From JAGIBJ01 sp032119595 (GTDB taxonomy: Bacteria > Actinomycetota > Thermoleophilia > Solirubrobacterales > Solirubrobacteraceae), in assembly GCA_032119595.1 (NCBI GenBank), contig JAUMBQ010000002.1, positions 12,322 through 76,321 of the forward strand: a stretch of 64,000 nt of DNA. Direction: 5' to 3'. Each line of letters starts with the position of its first letter. Position 1 is the stretch's first letter. Shown piece by piece: positions 24,766-33,119 of the stretch. Under the pieces are notes generated by a model. The model was not told the DNA's origin. It saw nothing but the letters and a program-made list of their open reading frames with translations, and made no database searches. The position numbers were made by a program, and so were the translations under genes.

Positions 24766-25803
24766 ATGCGTGTCGGAATTCTCACGGCCGGCGGCGACTG
24801 CCCCGGCCTCAACGCGGTCATTCGCGCCGCGACGCGACGGCTCCTCGCCGACGGGCACGAGCCGGTCGGTTTGCTCCGTGGCTACGAAGGGCTCGCCGAG
24901 CCATCCCAGCGGATCCCGCTGACGGAGGAGCGCGTCCGCGGCATCCTGCAGCTCGGCGGAACCATTCTGGAGAGTTCCTCGTTCGATCCCCATCACGAGC
25001 CACGCGGGCTCGAACGGGTGCAGGCCGCGCAGGCGTCCGACCCGCTCGACGCGGTGATCGCCATCGGCGGCGATCACACCCAGTGGGTGTCGCGGCGGCT
25101 CCACGAGGAGACCGGCCTTGGGGTGGTCGGCGTGCCGAAGACCATCGACAACGACGTGGTCGGCACCGACCGCACCTTCGGGTTCGACACGGCCGTGCAG
25201 ACCGCTACCGATGCGATCGACAAGCTGCGGACCACGGCACAATCCCACCACCGGGTGATCGTCTGCGAGGTGATGGGGCGCAACTCGGGCTGGATCGCCG
25301 CCGCGGCGGGCATGGCATCCGGAGCCGATCAGATCATCGTGCCGGAGGTCGAGCGCACCGTCGACGAGATCGCCGCCGCGCTGCGCGGGCGTCATGAGCG
25401 TGGGCACACATCGTCGATCGTGGTCGTCGCGGAGGGGGCAGCGCTCACGTTTGAGCGGGGCCACGGCGAAGTCGTGCTCGCCGCCGAAACGCCGGACTCC
25501 TACGGGTACGCGAGGATCGGTGGCATCGGTGCGCGACTCGCCTCCGAGCTGGAAGGCCGGACGGGCTTTGAAGCCCGCGTGACGGTGCTCGGGCACATTC
25601 AGCGCGGCGGTTCGCCAGTGGCCACCGACCGGATCCTCGCGACCCGGTACGGACTCCACGCCGCCGAACTCGTGGTTCGTGGCCAGACCGGCCGGATGGT
25701 GTCGCTCCGTGGAACGGAGATCAGTTCCGTTCCGTTCGCCGAGACGGAGGGTGTCCGGCCGGTCGATCCGGCGTTGCTCGCGGCTGCTGCCGTGTTCTAC
25801 TAG
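24766..25803 (+). CDS. pfkA: 6-phosphofructokinase (PfkA family, donor uncertain)
   Basis: 345 aa. Phosphorylates fructose 6-phosphate. GILTAGGDCPGLNAVIR, GVPKTIDNDVVGTDRTFGFDTA, EVMGRNSGWIAA and LGHIQRGGSPVATDR are all present. The phosphoryl-donor positions are unusual: the GGDG motif of ATP enzymes reads GGDH (H at about 104), and the second position is Lys (PKTIDND, about K125), a residue found in PPi-dependent and group III enzymes. ATP or PPi use therefore cannot be assigned from the sequence. Confidence 0.88.
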   Translation: MRVGILTAGGDCPGLNAVIRAATRRLLADGHEPVGLLRGYEGLAEPSQRIPLTEERVRGILQLGGTILESSSFDPHHEPRGLERVQAAQASDPLDAVIAIGGDHTQWVSRRLHEETGLGVVGVPKTIDNDVVGTDRTFGFDTAVQTATDAIDKLRTTAQSHHRVIVCEVMGRNSGWIAAAAGMASGADQIIVPEVERTVDEIAAALRGRHERGHTSSIVVVAEGAALTFERGHGEVVLAAETPDSYGYARIGGIGARLASELEGRTGFEARVTVLGHIQRGGSPVATDRILATRYGLHAAELVVRGQTGRMVSLRGTEISSVPFAETEGVRPVDPALLAAAAVFY

Positions 25804-25817
25804 GGGACCGGCGGCGT

Positions 25818-26255
25818 TTAGCCGACGAGCGTCTTGCCGTTCGCGATCAGGGTGACCTGGATGTTGCCGCTGGTCGCCTTGGAATACGGGCAAACGCGAT
25901 GGGCCTTGCCGACGAGCATCGCCGCGGTCTCGTCGTCGAGCGACGGGATGGTGACATCGAGCGTGGCCTGAAGCCCGAGGCCGTCTGCAGTCTTGCCGAT
26001 CTCGACCGTGGAGAGGATGGAGACGTCGCTCGCATCGACATTCTCGGCCCTTGCGACGCCGAAGATCGCCCCTTCGAAGCAGGCCGCGTAGCCGATCGCG
26101 AAGAGCTGTTCGGGGTTGGTGCCAGTGCCGCCGGCGCCGCCCAGCTCCTCCGGCGTGGAGAGGTCGACCTCCAAGGTGCCGTCGTCGGTCTTGCCGTGCC
26201 CGGCGCGGCCGCCGGTGACGGTGGCCTTGGCGGTGTAGAGCGTCTTGAACGCCAT
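25818..26255 (-). CDS. ohr: Organic hydroperoxide resistance protein (Ohr/OsmC)
   Basis: 145 aa thiol peroxidase that reduces organic hydroperoxides. The two redox cysteines are C59 (GYAACFEGA) and C122 (HRVCPYSKATSGN), with Arg121-type context just before the second. Preceded by a good SD (GAGGAG) on the minus strand. Convergent with pfkA, 14 nt apart. No OhrR-type MarR regulator is adjacent. Confidence 0.93.
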   Translation of the reverse strand: MAFKTLYTAKATVTGGRAGHGKTDDGTLEVDLSTPEELGGAGGTGTNPEQLFAIGYAACFEGAIFGVARAENVDASDVSILSTVEIGKTADGLGLQATLDVTIPSLDDETAAMLVGKAHRVCPYSKATSGNIQVTLIANGKTLVG

Positions 26256-26330
26256 GGGGAGAGCTCCTCAGATGGTTGAGCGTGGAAGCGGGCCCGTGGG
26301 GCTGCTCCCGATGCGCTCCCACCGACCATA

Positions 26331-28781
26331 GTGGGGCGCCGTTCGACCGCCGCGCCGTTTACGGTGGTGCACCCGACCGCAACCGCGCGACATGCGCCGG
26401 GTTACAGCGGCAGGTCGCACCGAGGCCCGGTGCGCCGCTCCCCGGCTCAGGAGTTCCCTCTGTTCACTGATCGTTTTCTGCGCACGCCGCGTCCCCTTCC
26501 GCGCCGGCGACGCGCCCTGCTCTCCAGCGTCTCGTACGTGGCGTTCGCCCTTGTGGTCGCGGCCTCGGTGCCGTCCACGGCGGGCGCGGTCATGCAGAAC
26601 GCCTCCCCGATCGTCTGGGACGGCAACCCCGGGTACGGGTATCTCACGAATCCGACCGATCAGCTCGGCGTGTCCGGCGTCGAGGCGGGCGGAATCGTGA
26701 CGCCCGAGGGCGCCGTCTTCACGCCGTCGGTCGAGGTCACGCCCTGGCTGGGCGCGCGGCAGATTGGGACCAGTCGGCGCCGAGGGCTCCCGGACCCCAA
26801 AGTGCCGCTGTACGCCACGAGCGCCGGGCCTGAGGGCAAGTCTGCGACGGCGGCGTGGTGGGCCGCTGACATCGCCGGGGCGCCGTCGGCCGTCATCGCG
26901 CTGGCGCCGGGCCGCAAACGCGAGTTCGGTGTCGCGCTGCGCTGGGGCGGCACCACGGAAGTCGGTTCCAGGCTCCCCGCGTACCGGTACGCGCGACCCG
27001 CGCTGCCGGTGCGTCCCGGCCTGTATTCGCAGCCCGGCGAGGCGTTCGCGCCAGGTCGCTGCTGGTCGGTGCGGCGGCTCGGCAGGGGCTACGTGATCGT
27101 TCGCGGGCGGTCCGTGGTGGCGGTGATCGTCGGCTCTGCCAAGCGCATGGCGGCCAAGCTCCCGGACGCGAAGGTGAATGCCTGCACGAATAGTGCGAAG
27201 CAGCTCGCGGTTGCGTTGCGGATGCGGGTGTCGCCGACCAGTGCGATCGCTCATGTCGTGGTCCCGTTCGTCCCGCTCGCGGTCACCGACCCTCGGGTCA
27301 ACGCGATCCTTGCGGCGGATGTTCGCGCCAGCGGGCTCGCCCTCGCCGCGGCGTATCGGGAGCAGCGAGCGGCCGCGTCGGTCATCGAACTCCCTGAACC
27401 GGCCGTGCAGCGTGCGCTCGACGCAGCCGTCGCCACGATGTTGGTTCCGCGCTACCGGTTGCCCGATGGTCATTGGGTGCAGACCGTCAACACCGGCCAG
27501 TACCACTCGTTCTGGCTGCGCGACGTGGCCTCGATCTCCAACGCCCTCGACCTGATCGGCCTGCACGCGGTGTCGACGGAGAACCTCAACTTCTTCTCGA
27601 CGTGGCAGAGCCCGGAAGGCGAGTTCAACTCCCGGATCGGACAGCGAGATGGCCTCGGGCAGGCGCTTTGGTCGCTCGGGCAGCATGTGCGTCTCACAGG
27701 CGACGAGGCCTTCGCCGACACCTGGCTCCCGGCCGTGTCGCGCGCCGTGGAGTGGACGGCGCGGGCGATGGAGGCCAGCCCGCAGGGGGTGTTGCCGCCG
27801 TCGGACCCGCGCGACAACGAACTGCTCGCGGGCCTCGTCACCGGCGATCAGTTCTGGGCCGTTGCGGGGCTGGATGCTGCAGCTTCGCTCGCCGCCGTCG
27901 CGGGCGACCGCGCGGTGCAGCGCCGCGCGGCTGGCCTTCGCGACACGCTCCGTGAGCGCGTGGTGGCGCTCGTACGCGCCACGGCGATCGACAACCGGAT
28001 TCGACCGGTCCTCGATCAGCTGGGTGGGTACAGCTGGGGTGAACTCTGGGCGGCGTGGCCGTATCCGTCGATGGACCCAACCGATCCGCTCGTGCAGTCG
28101 ACGATGGCCGCTTCGCTGAGTGAGCAGCAGGAGGGCGTGGCCACCTACGCCGCCGGCAACTTCCTGCACTCGTACACGGGGTTCCGCGTGTGGCAGACGC
28201 AGCTTCGCGCCGGAGACCAGGTTCAGCCGCTGGAAGGCCTCTACGCGACCCTTGCTCATCTCACGTCGACAGGCGGCGGGTTTGAGACATACCTGCGCCC
28301 GTATGGCAAGCGCGACACCCAGTCGAACCTCGCACCGCACGCGTGGCTTGCCGCCGAGCTCACCACGCTGATCCACGACCTCCTCGTCCGCGATCAGGAC
28401 GGCCAGCTCGTCGTGCTCGGCGCGCTGCCCGCCGCTTGGCTCACCCCCGGCGCGGTCACGAACGTGCAACGGCTCGCCACCGCGCAGGGTCCAATTGACT
28501 TGCGACTCGCGGCCACCGAGACCGGCGCCGAGCTGACGTGGGCCCTGACGCCGCGTGCCGGTCGCGCGCCGAAGATGCGCTGGACGCTGCCGACGACCGT
28601 CGCCGACGTCACGGTCGCTGGCGACGGCATCCTCGTGAACCGAGAGGTCATCCTCACCAAGCCCGCTGGTCGCGTCGTGATCTCGTGGCGCCGCGACGCC
28701 GCCCCCGGCCCGTCGCTCGCCGCGACCATCTTGCGGCTGCAGGGCGAATACAAGGCGCGAGGCTTGACCCCACCCGAGTAA
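26331..28781 (+). CDS. Secreted six-hairpin glycosidase-like protein
   Basis: Up to 816 aa; the true start is uncertain. A basic RRRR stretch followed by a hydrophobic helix (SYVAFALVVAASVPSTAGA) is a good signal peptide at about residues 60-86 of the longest frame, so translation probably begins well after 26331. GTG 26364 or 26367 are options. A CTG at 26460, 7 nt after CAGGAG, would give a normal signal peptide length but is a rare start. The middle and C-terminal part (SFWLRDVASISNALDLIGL, FFSTWQSPEGEF, GLGQALWSLGQHVRLTGD) resembles (alpha/alpha)6 glycosidases. Family and substrate are unknown to me. Confidence 0.7.
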   Translation: MGRRSTAAPFTVVHPTATARHAPGYSGRSHRGPVRRSPAQEFPLFTDRFLRTPRPLPRRRRALLSSVSYVAFALVVAASVPSTAGAVMQNASPIVWDGNPGYGYLTNPTDQLGVSGVEAGGIVTPEGAVFTPSVEVTPWLGARQIGTSRRRGLPDPKVPLYATSAGPEGKSATAAWWAADIAGAPSAVIALAPGRKREFGVALRWGGTTEVGSRLPAYRYARPALPVRPGLYSQPGEAFAPGRCWSVRRLGRGYVIVRGRSVVAVIVGSAKRMAAKLPDAKVNACTNSAKQLAVALRMRVSPTSAIAHVVVPFVPLAVTDPRVNAILAADVRASGLALAAAYREQRAAASVIELPEPAVQRALDAAVATMLVPRYRLPDGHWVQTVNTGQYHSFWLRDVASISNALDLIGLHAVSTENLNFFSTWQSPEGEFNSRIGQRDGLGQALWSLGQHVRLTGDEAFADTWLPAVSRAVEWTARAMEASPQGVLPPSDPRDNELLAGLVTGDQFWAVAGLDAAASLAAVAGDRAVQRRAAGLRDTLRERVVALVRATAIDNRIRPVLDQLGGYSWGELWAAWPYPSMDPTDPLVQSTMAASLSEQQEGVATYAAGNFLHSYTGFRVWQTQLRAGDQVQPLEGLYATLAHLTSTGGGFETYLRPYGKRDTQSNLAPHAWLAAELTTLIHDLLVRDQDGQLVVLGALPAAWLTPGAVTNVQRLATAQGPIDLRLAATETGAELTWALTPRAGRAPKMRWTLPTTVADVTVAGDGILVNREVILTKPAGRVVISWRRDAAPGPSLAATILRLQGEYKARGLTPPE

Positions 28782-28872
28782 CGCGCGGGTCCGGCTCGGC
28801 GGACCAAGCCCAGCGGGCTCCAACCCGGCCGCTTCCATCCCGGCCGGCTCCAACGCTCACCCCTCAGAACGA

Positions 28873-28900
28873 CCAGGGGCCGCACGACGGCGGCCCCTGG
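28873..28900. terminator. Bidirectional terminator hairpin
   Basis: Perfect 11-bp stem (CCAGGGGCCGC / GCGGCCCCTGG) with a 6-nt loop between convergent genes. A second small hairpin, GCCCC-TTGC-GGGGC, follows at 28905-28918. No T-run, as is common in high-GC genomes. Confidence 0.7.
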
Positions 28901-28955
28901 CAGAGCCCCTTGCGGGGCGAATCCTTGCGCTACGGCGAAGGCCGCAGCGGCCGGA

Positions 28956-29558
28956 CTACTTGGCTGCGGCGAAGCGCTCCGCGACCTTGTCCCAGTTGAC
29001 GACGTTCCAGAACGCCTTCAGGTAGGCCGGGCGCTTGTTCTGGTAGTTGAGGTAGTAGGCGTGCTCCCACACGTCGTTGCCGAGCAGCGGGGTCTTGCCG
29101 TCGGTCAGCGGGGAGTCCTGGTTGGCGGTGCTCGTGATGGCAAGTTCGCCGCCGTCGAGCACGAGCCACGCCCAACCGGAGCCGAACTGGTTCACGCCGG
29201 CCGCCTCGAACTGCTCCTTGAAGGCGTCGAGTGAACCGAACTTGGCCGTGATCGCATCGGCGAGGTCGCCGGTCGGATCGCCGCCGTCGGCCTTCAGCGA
29301 CTCCCAGAAGAGGCTGTGGTTGTAGTGGCCGCCGCCGTTGTTGCGGACCGGGCCCTGCTTGTCGGCCGGGAGGGACGACAGGTTCGCGACGACCTCCTCG
29401 ATCGGCTTGTCGGCCCATTCGGTGCCGGCCAGGGCGGCGTTGACCTTGTCCACGTACGCCTGGTGGTGCTTGTCGTGATGGATCTCCATCGTCGCCTTGT
29501 CGATGTGCGGCTCGAGCGCGTCGTAGGCGTAGGGGAGTGCGGGAACTTCGTAAGCCAT
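28956..29558 (-). CDS. sodA: Superoxide dismutase, Mn/Fe family
   Basis: 200 aa. Converts superoxide to peroxide and oxygen. Metal ligands: His in EIHHDKHHQAYV, His in GGGHYNHSLFWESL, Asp and His in DVWEHAYYLNYQNKRPAYL (split: DVWEHAYYL). The Gly-Gly-His-Tyr-Asn-His context and the Gln in TANQDSPL favour manganese. SD GAGGAG-like sequence before the ATG; a TAGACT box lies about 40 nt upstream on the minus strand. Confidence 0.96.
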   Translation of the reverse strand: MAYEVPALPYAYDALEPHIDKATMEIHHDKHHQAYVDKVNAALAGTEWADKPIEEVVANLSSLPADKQGPVRNNGGGHYNHSLFWESLKADGGDPTGDLADAITAKFGSLDAFKEQFEAAGVNQFGSGWAWLVLDGGELAITSTANQDSPLTDGKTPLLGNDVWEHAYYLNYQNKRPAYLKAFWNVVNWDKVAERFAAAK

Positions 29559-29600
29559 GTGGAGGGCTCCTCGGTCGGGATGGAGGGGCGGACGTCCCGG

Positions 29601-29606
29601 AGTCTA
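29601..29606 (-). promoter_or_regulatory. -10 box of sodA
   Basis: TAGACT on the minus strand, giving a leader of about 35 nt that contains an SD. Unlike most promoters here, it is not leaderless. Confidence 0.4.
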
Positions 29607-29704
29607 TGAGCTTGGCCTCTGAGCGCCGGTGTGCCCAGCCCGGACCCAGCAGGGCAACGGCCGCTCGGCCCGGTGGCGTAGCGCGGGGGTGACCCCCGGA
29701 TAGC

Positions 29705-29710
29705 TAGATT
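29705..29710 (+). promoter_or_regulatory. -10 box of proS (leaderless type)
   Basis: TAGATT ends 7 nt before GTG 29718. Confidence 0.55.
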
Positions 29711-29717
29711 TACGCGG

Positions 29718-31409
29718 GTGCATCGCCTGTCGCAGCTGCTCCTGCCGACCGAGCGTCAGCCCCCGGCCGACGCCGAGGCGCTGTCGCATCAGTTGATGGT
29801 CCGGGCCGGCCTCGTCCGCCAGCTCGGCTCCGGACTCTGGTCGTGGCTGCCGGCGGGGTGGAGGATCCACCAGAAGGTGGTCGCGATCATCCGCCAGGAG
29901 ATGGATGGCGCCGGGGCCCAGGAGGTCTCGCTGCCACTGCTGCAACCACGCGAGCTGTGGAAGAAGACGGGTCGCGACACGATCACCGAGCTCTTCACCC
30001 TGGACGACCGCAAGGGCAGCCCGATGGTGCTCGCGATGACGCATGAGGAGGCCATGACGCATCACGTCGGCCAGCTCGTGCGGTCCTACCGCGAGCTACC
30101 GTTCACGCTTTACCAACTTCAGCTCAAGGAGCGCGACGAAGCGCGTCCGCGCGCTGGCATCCTGCGGACCCGCGAGTTCCTGATGAAGGACGCGTACTCG
30201 TTCGACCGCGATGTCGAAGGCCTCGACCGCAGCTACGAGCAGCAGACGGTCGCCTACGGCCGGATCTACGACCGCTGTGGCCTGGTTTGGTACCGCGTGG
30301 AGTCGGACGTCGGGATGATGGGCGGCGCTGGCGCCCACGAGTACATGGCGCCGTGTGCGGCCGGTGAGGACGAGATCGTCCTTGCTGAGGGCTATGCCGC
30401 GAACGTCGAGGTCGCGACCACGACGCCCGAGCCGGCCCAGCCGGCGCCGGCGGTCGGCGCCCCGGAGTCGGTCTCGACGCCCGGTGCGAAGACGATCGCC
30501 GACATCACCAGTTTGCTCGGCATCCACGCGAGCGCGACGCTCAAGGCCGTCGCGGTCGTCGGACCGGACGGGCTCGCCCTCGTGCTCGTGCGCGGCGACG
30601 ACTCGGTGCAGGACACGAAGCTCGCCACCGCGCTCGGCGGCGCCGTTCGCCCGGCCGGCGATGAAGAGATCACCAAGGGCATTGGCCCTGCGGGCTTCAT
30701 CGGGCCCGTCGGCCTCGTCGACCCGTCGACGCCGATTCTGCTCGACGCGGCGGTGGAGGAGATCGAGTTTGTCGTGGGCGCCAACCGCGCTGACGAGCAT
30801 CTGAAGGGCGTTCAGCCCGGCCGCGACTTCCAGGCCCGGCGTGTCGATGTTCGTGCCGCCAAGGCCACCGACACCGTCGACGGGAAGCCGATCGAAATCG
30901 TCCCGGCCATCGAGGTCGGCAACATCTTCAAGCTCGGCACGAAGTACTCCGAGGCGCTCGGCGCCACGTACCTCGACGAGGACGGCGGTCGCCACGCCGT
31001 GGTCATGGGCTCCTATGGCATCGGGCCGGCGCGCATCGTCGCCGCCAGCGCCGAGCAGTTCGGCGACGAGCGCGGCATCGCGTGGCCGGCAGCGATCGCG
31101 CCCTGGCAGGTGCATGTCGCCGGGCTCGGGAAGCCTGGCACGCCCGAGGCCGAGGCGGCCGAGAAACTCGCGCAGACGCTCTCCGACGCCGGGCTCGAGG
31201 TCATCCTTGACGACCGCCCGGGCGGCGCCGGCGCCAAGCTCGCCGACGCCGAACTCCTCGGTTGCCCGCTGCGGCTCGTGATCGGCAAGCGCACGCTCGA
31301 GCGCGGTGAGGCCGAGGCGCAGCTGCGCCGCGGCAGCCGGGATCTTGACCCCGTGTCGCTCGCCGATCCGCTGCCCGTCGTGCGCGCGCACCTCGCCACG
31401 GCTCCATGA
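29718..31409 (+). CDS. proS: Prolyl-tRNA synthetase (bacterial type, with editing domain)
   Basis: 563 aa class II synthetase. Motif 2 and 3 surroundings: LPLLQPRELWKKTGRD, MTHEEAMTHHV, ELPFTLYQLQLKERDEARPR (split), REFLMKDAYSFD. The inserted YbaK-like editing domain (about residues 235-390) that clears Ala-tRNAPro is present. C-terminal anticodon-binding domain ends the protein (GSYGIGPARIVAA, then LDDRPGGAGAKLADAELLG). GTG start supported by the -10 box. Overlaps the next gene by 4 nt (ATGA). Confidence 0.95.
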   Translation: MHRLSQLLLPTERQPPADAEALSHQLMVRAGLVRQLGSGLWSWLPAGWRIHQKVVAIIRQEMDGAGAQEVSLPLLQPRELWKKTGRDTITELFTLDDRKGSPMVLAMTHEEAMTHHVGQLVRSYRELPFTLYQLQLKERDEARPRAGILRTREFLMKDAYSFDRDVEGLDRSYEQQTVAYGRIYDRCGLVWYRVESDVGMMGGAGAHEYMAPCAAGEDEIVLAEGYAANVEVATTTPEPAQPAPAVGAPESVSTPGAKTIADITSLLGIHASATLKAVAVVGPDGLALVLVRGDDSVQDTKLATALGGAVRPAGDEEITKGIGPAGFIGPVGLVDPSTPILLDAAVEEIEFVVGANRADEHLKGVQPGRDFQARRVDVRAAKATDTVDGKPIEIVPAIEVGNIFKLGTKYSEALGATYLDEDGGRHAVVMGSYGIGPARIVAASAEQFGDERGIAWPAAIAPWQVHVAGLGKPGTPEAEAAEKLAQTLSDAGLEVILDDRPGGAGAKLADAELLGCPLRLVIGKRTLERGEAEAQLRRGSRDLDPVSLADPLPVVRAHLATAP

Positions 31410-32029
31410 CCCCGGATGGCCAGCGGGGTGGCTTGCGGCGCCTGCTCGGCCTCGATCGCACGGGCGGCCCGCATGCCTCCACGCTCCCGGGGAGCCCGCT
31501 GCGGCCGTTCACGCTGCCCAATCTCGTTGGCTACCTGCGGATCGTCGGGTTGGTCTTCTTCATGATCTTCGCCCTGAACTCGGGCGATGGTCATTCGACA
31601 GCCGCGGCCGTGCTCTACGGCCTCGTGGCGTGGGGCGATTACCTCGACGGCGTGGTCGCTCGCGTCACTGGCCAGTACAGCCGCCTCGGGGCCCTGCTCG
31701 ATCCGATCATCGACCGGCTGATGATCATTGCGGGCGCTGGCGTGGCCTGGCACTTCGACCTGCTCCCTCGCACGGTGCTTGCCCTGCTGCTCGTGCGAGA
31801 GGTCCTCATGCTGGCCCTCGGGCGCGTCGCGCTCGCGCGGCGCGGTGCGCTCACGATCAACTGGTTCGGGCGCATCGGCGTGTGGCCGATCATGTCGTCG
31901 CTGTTTTTCGCCATCGCCGGCGCCGAGGAACTCGCTCACTGGCTGCTCTGGGTAGGCGTCGTGCTGGCCTACATTGCGAGCGTGCTCTACGCGCGGGCCA
32001 CGTTCGCGCGGCCATCGATCACTCCCTGA
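31406..32029 (+). CDS. CDP-alcohol phosphatidyltransferase (PgsA/PIS-like)
   Basis: 207 aa with about six hydrophobic segments. The family motif DGx2ARx8Gx3Dx3D is complete as DGVVARVTGQYSRLGALLDP then IID. It transfers a phosphatidyl group from CDP-diacylglycerol to glycerol phosphate, inositol phosphate or another alcohol. A PgsA2-like gene lies near garA and its MerR gene in mycobacteria, and the same neighbourhood follows here. ATGA overlap with proS. Confidence 0.88.
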   Translation: MTPDGQRGGLRRLLGLDRTGGPHASTLPGSPLRPFTLPNLVGYLRIVGLVFFMIFALNSGDGHSTAAAVLYGLVAWGDYLDGVVARVTGQYSRLGALLDPIIDRLMIIAGAGVAWHFDLLPRTVLALLLVREVLMLALGRVALARRGALTINWFGRIGVWPIMSSLFFAIAGAEELAHWLLWVGVVLAYIASVLYARATFARPSITP

Positions 32030-32223
32030 CGGTCGGCGGGGCGTGCGGCGTCGGCGGGCCCTGCAGCGTTGACACCGGACTGGCGTTCCACGGGCGATTT
32101 GGTGTCTACGCGGGTCGCTCAAGGAGCATCAAGTGGTCGCGCTCGCGCGCCCGGCGTGGCGCGTGTCCAGTCGTCGGCCACATTCTGAGCTTTGCTCAAG
32201 AGGTTCGGCTTGTCGGTCGGAAG

Positions 32224-32249
32224 CCCCGGAATAGCCCAAGTTTCCGGGG
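32224..32249 (+). other. Hairpin in the 341-bp gap before the RsiG-like gene
   Basis: Perfect 8-bp stem CCCCGGAA / TTCCGGGG with a 10-nt loop. It is the clearest structure in the gap 32030-32370, which also holds a TATGGT box. It may be the terminator of the upstream operon or part of a leader; I matched it to no riboswitch class. Confidence 0.4.
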
Positions 32250-32332
32250 TGAAGCTCAGGTTGAGGGACCGAGTTTTGGCACAGCCGTCCGAATGGTTCC
32301 TTGCGTGGGGGTGGTCACGCGACGAATGTGGT

Positions 32333-32338
32333 TATGGT
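32333..32338 (+). promoter_or_regulatory. -10 box for the RsiG-like/FHA/MerR operon
   Basis: TATGGT, with GGAG at about 32354-32357 as a possible SD before ATG 32371. A leadered promoter. Confidence 0.4.
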
Positions 32339-32370
32339 TCGGATCTCCCGACCGGAGCCTGCCGTACCAA

Positions 32371-32643
32371 ATGGACACGTTCCCCGATCTCGGTTCTCTC
32401 TCCGATCAGGAGCTGAAGGACCTCATCCATCAGCTCACCGACGAAGAAGTCGAGATTTCATATCGCCGTCGCATTCTGCACGGCAAAATCGACATCCTTC
32501 GTGCTGAGCTGGTCAATCGCCTGCGCAAGAAGCACGAGCGTGGCGATGACATCCTCACTGGCGACGACGTCGCGCGACTGACCGACATCCTCGCTGGCCG
32601 CGTGGATCTGCCGGACGACGGCGACACCGCACCGACGAGCTAG
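32371..32643 (+). CDS. RsiG-like helical protein with c-di-GMP-type motif
   Basis: 90 aa, highly charged and predicted mostly helical. It contains E-x3-S-x2-R-x3-H-x3-D (in EVEISYRRRILHGKID), which matches the c-di-GMP-binding signature of RsiG, E-x3-S-x2-R-x3-Q-x3-D, except that His replaces Gln. RsiG of Streptomyces binds sigma WhiG in a c-di-GMP-dependent manner, and a single-motif form is known in Rubrobacter. Such proteins are often labelled aerial mycelium formation protein. The lack of hydrophobic segments supports a soluble coiled coil. No WhiG-like sigma gene is in the window. First gene of a likely operon with the FHA and MerR genes. Confidence 0.65.
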   Translation: MDTFPDLGSLSDQELKDLIHQLTDEEVEISYRRRILHGKIDILRAELVNRLRKKHERGDDILTGDDVARLTDILAGRVDLPDDGDTAPTS

Positions 32644-32654
32644 CGAGCGCTGCG

Positions 32655-33119
32655 GTGGCGCGCCACTGCCCGGACTGCGGGTTCGTTAACGCGGAGGGCG
32701 CGAACTACTGCCAGAAGTGCGGTGCGTTCGTTGGGGATCCCGATCACCATCGGGATCCTGCCTATCGCGTCGATGACGAGACCGGCGAGTTCGTGCCCGT
32801 CGACCTCGACGCCGTCGTGGCGTCGACCGGCGCCGCCATCGTCATCCGCTCCGGCGGCGGACGCGTGGGGGAGAGCGTCGCGATCAGCGATGAGCGCCTC
32901 ACCATCGGGCGTCGTCCCGATGCTGGTCTCTTCCTCGACGACGTCACCGTCTCTCGCGATCACGCCCGCGTGCTGCGACGCAGCTCCGCCTACTGGCTCG
33001 AGGACCTTGGGTCACTCAACGGCACGTACGTGAATCGCCGCCGCATCGACTCGCATCGTCTGGAAGACGGCGACGAGCTTCAGATCGGCAAATACAAGCT
33101 CACCTTCCTGAGCGGCTGA
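32655..33119 (+). CDS. Zinc-ribbon FHA-domain protein (GarA-like position)
   Basis: 154 aa. Four-Cys zinc ribbon at the N-terminus (C5, C8, C19, C22: CPDCGFVN then CQKCG), an acidic linker, then a forkhead-associated domain with LTIGRRPDAGLFLDD, VSRDHARVLRR and LGSLNGTYVNRRRI, which binds phosphothreonine. Mycobacterial GarA occupies the same place before a MerR gene and regulates 2-oxoglutarate metabolism through an N-terminal ETTS phosphosite. That motif is absent here and the ribbon replaces it. GTG start; overlaps the MerR gene. Confidence 0.9.
   Translation: MARHCPDCGFVNAEGANYCQKCGAFVGDPDHHRDPAYRVDDETGEFVPVDLDAVVASTGAAIVIRSGGGRVGESVAISDERLTIGRRPDAGLFLDDVTVSRDHARVLRRSSAYWLEDLGSLNGTYVNRRRIDSHRLEDGDELQIGKYKLTFLSG

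Noticed and set aside
24616..26322. Minus-strand open frame of about 568 codons covering pfkA and ohr
   Set aside because: It runs antisense to pfkA and out of frame across the true minus-strand ohr gene.
26268..28853. Minus-strand open frame of about 860 codons opposite the glycosidase-like gene
   Set aside because: Low-complexity Arg/Gly/Ala composition without any recognisable motif; the plus strand has a signal peptide and enzyme-like motifs.
32100..32330. c-di-GMP riboswitch in front of the RsiG-like gene
   Set aside because: The hairpin there does not show the conserved GEMM-I or GEMM-II core sequences.
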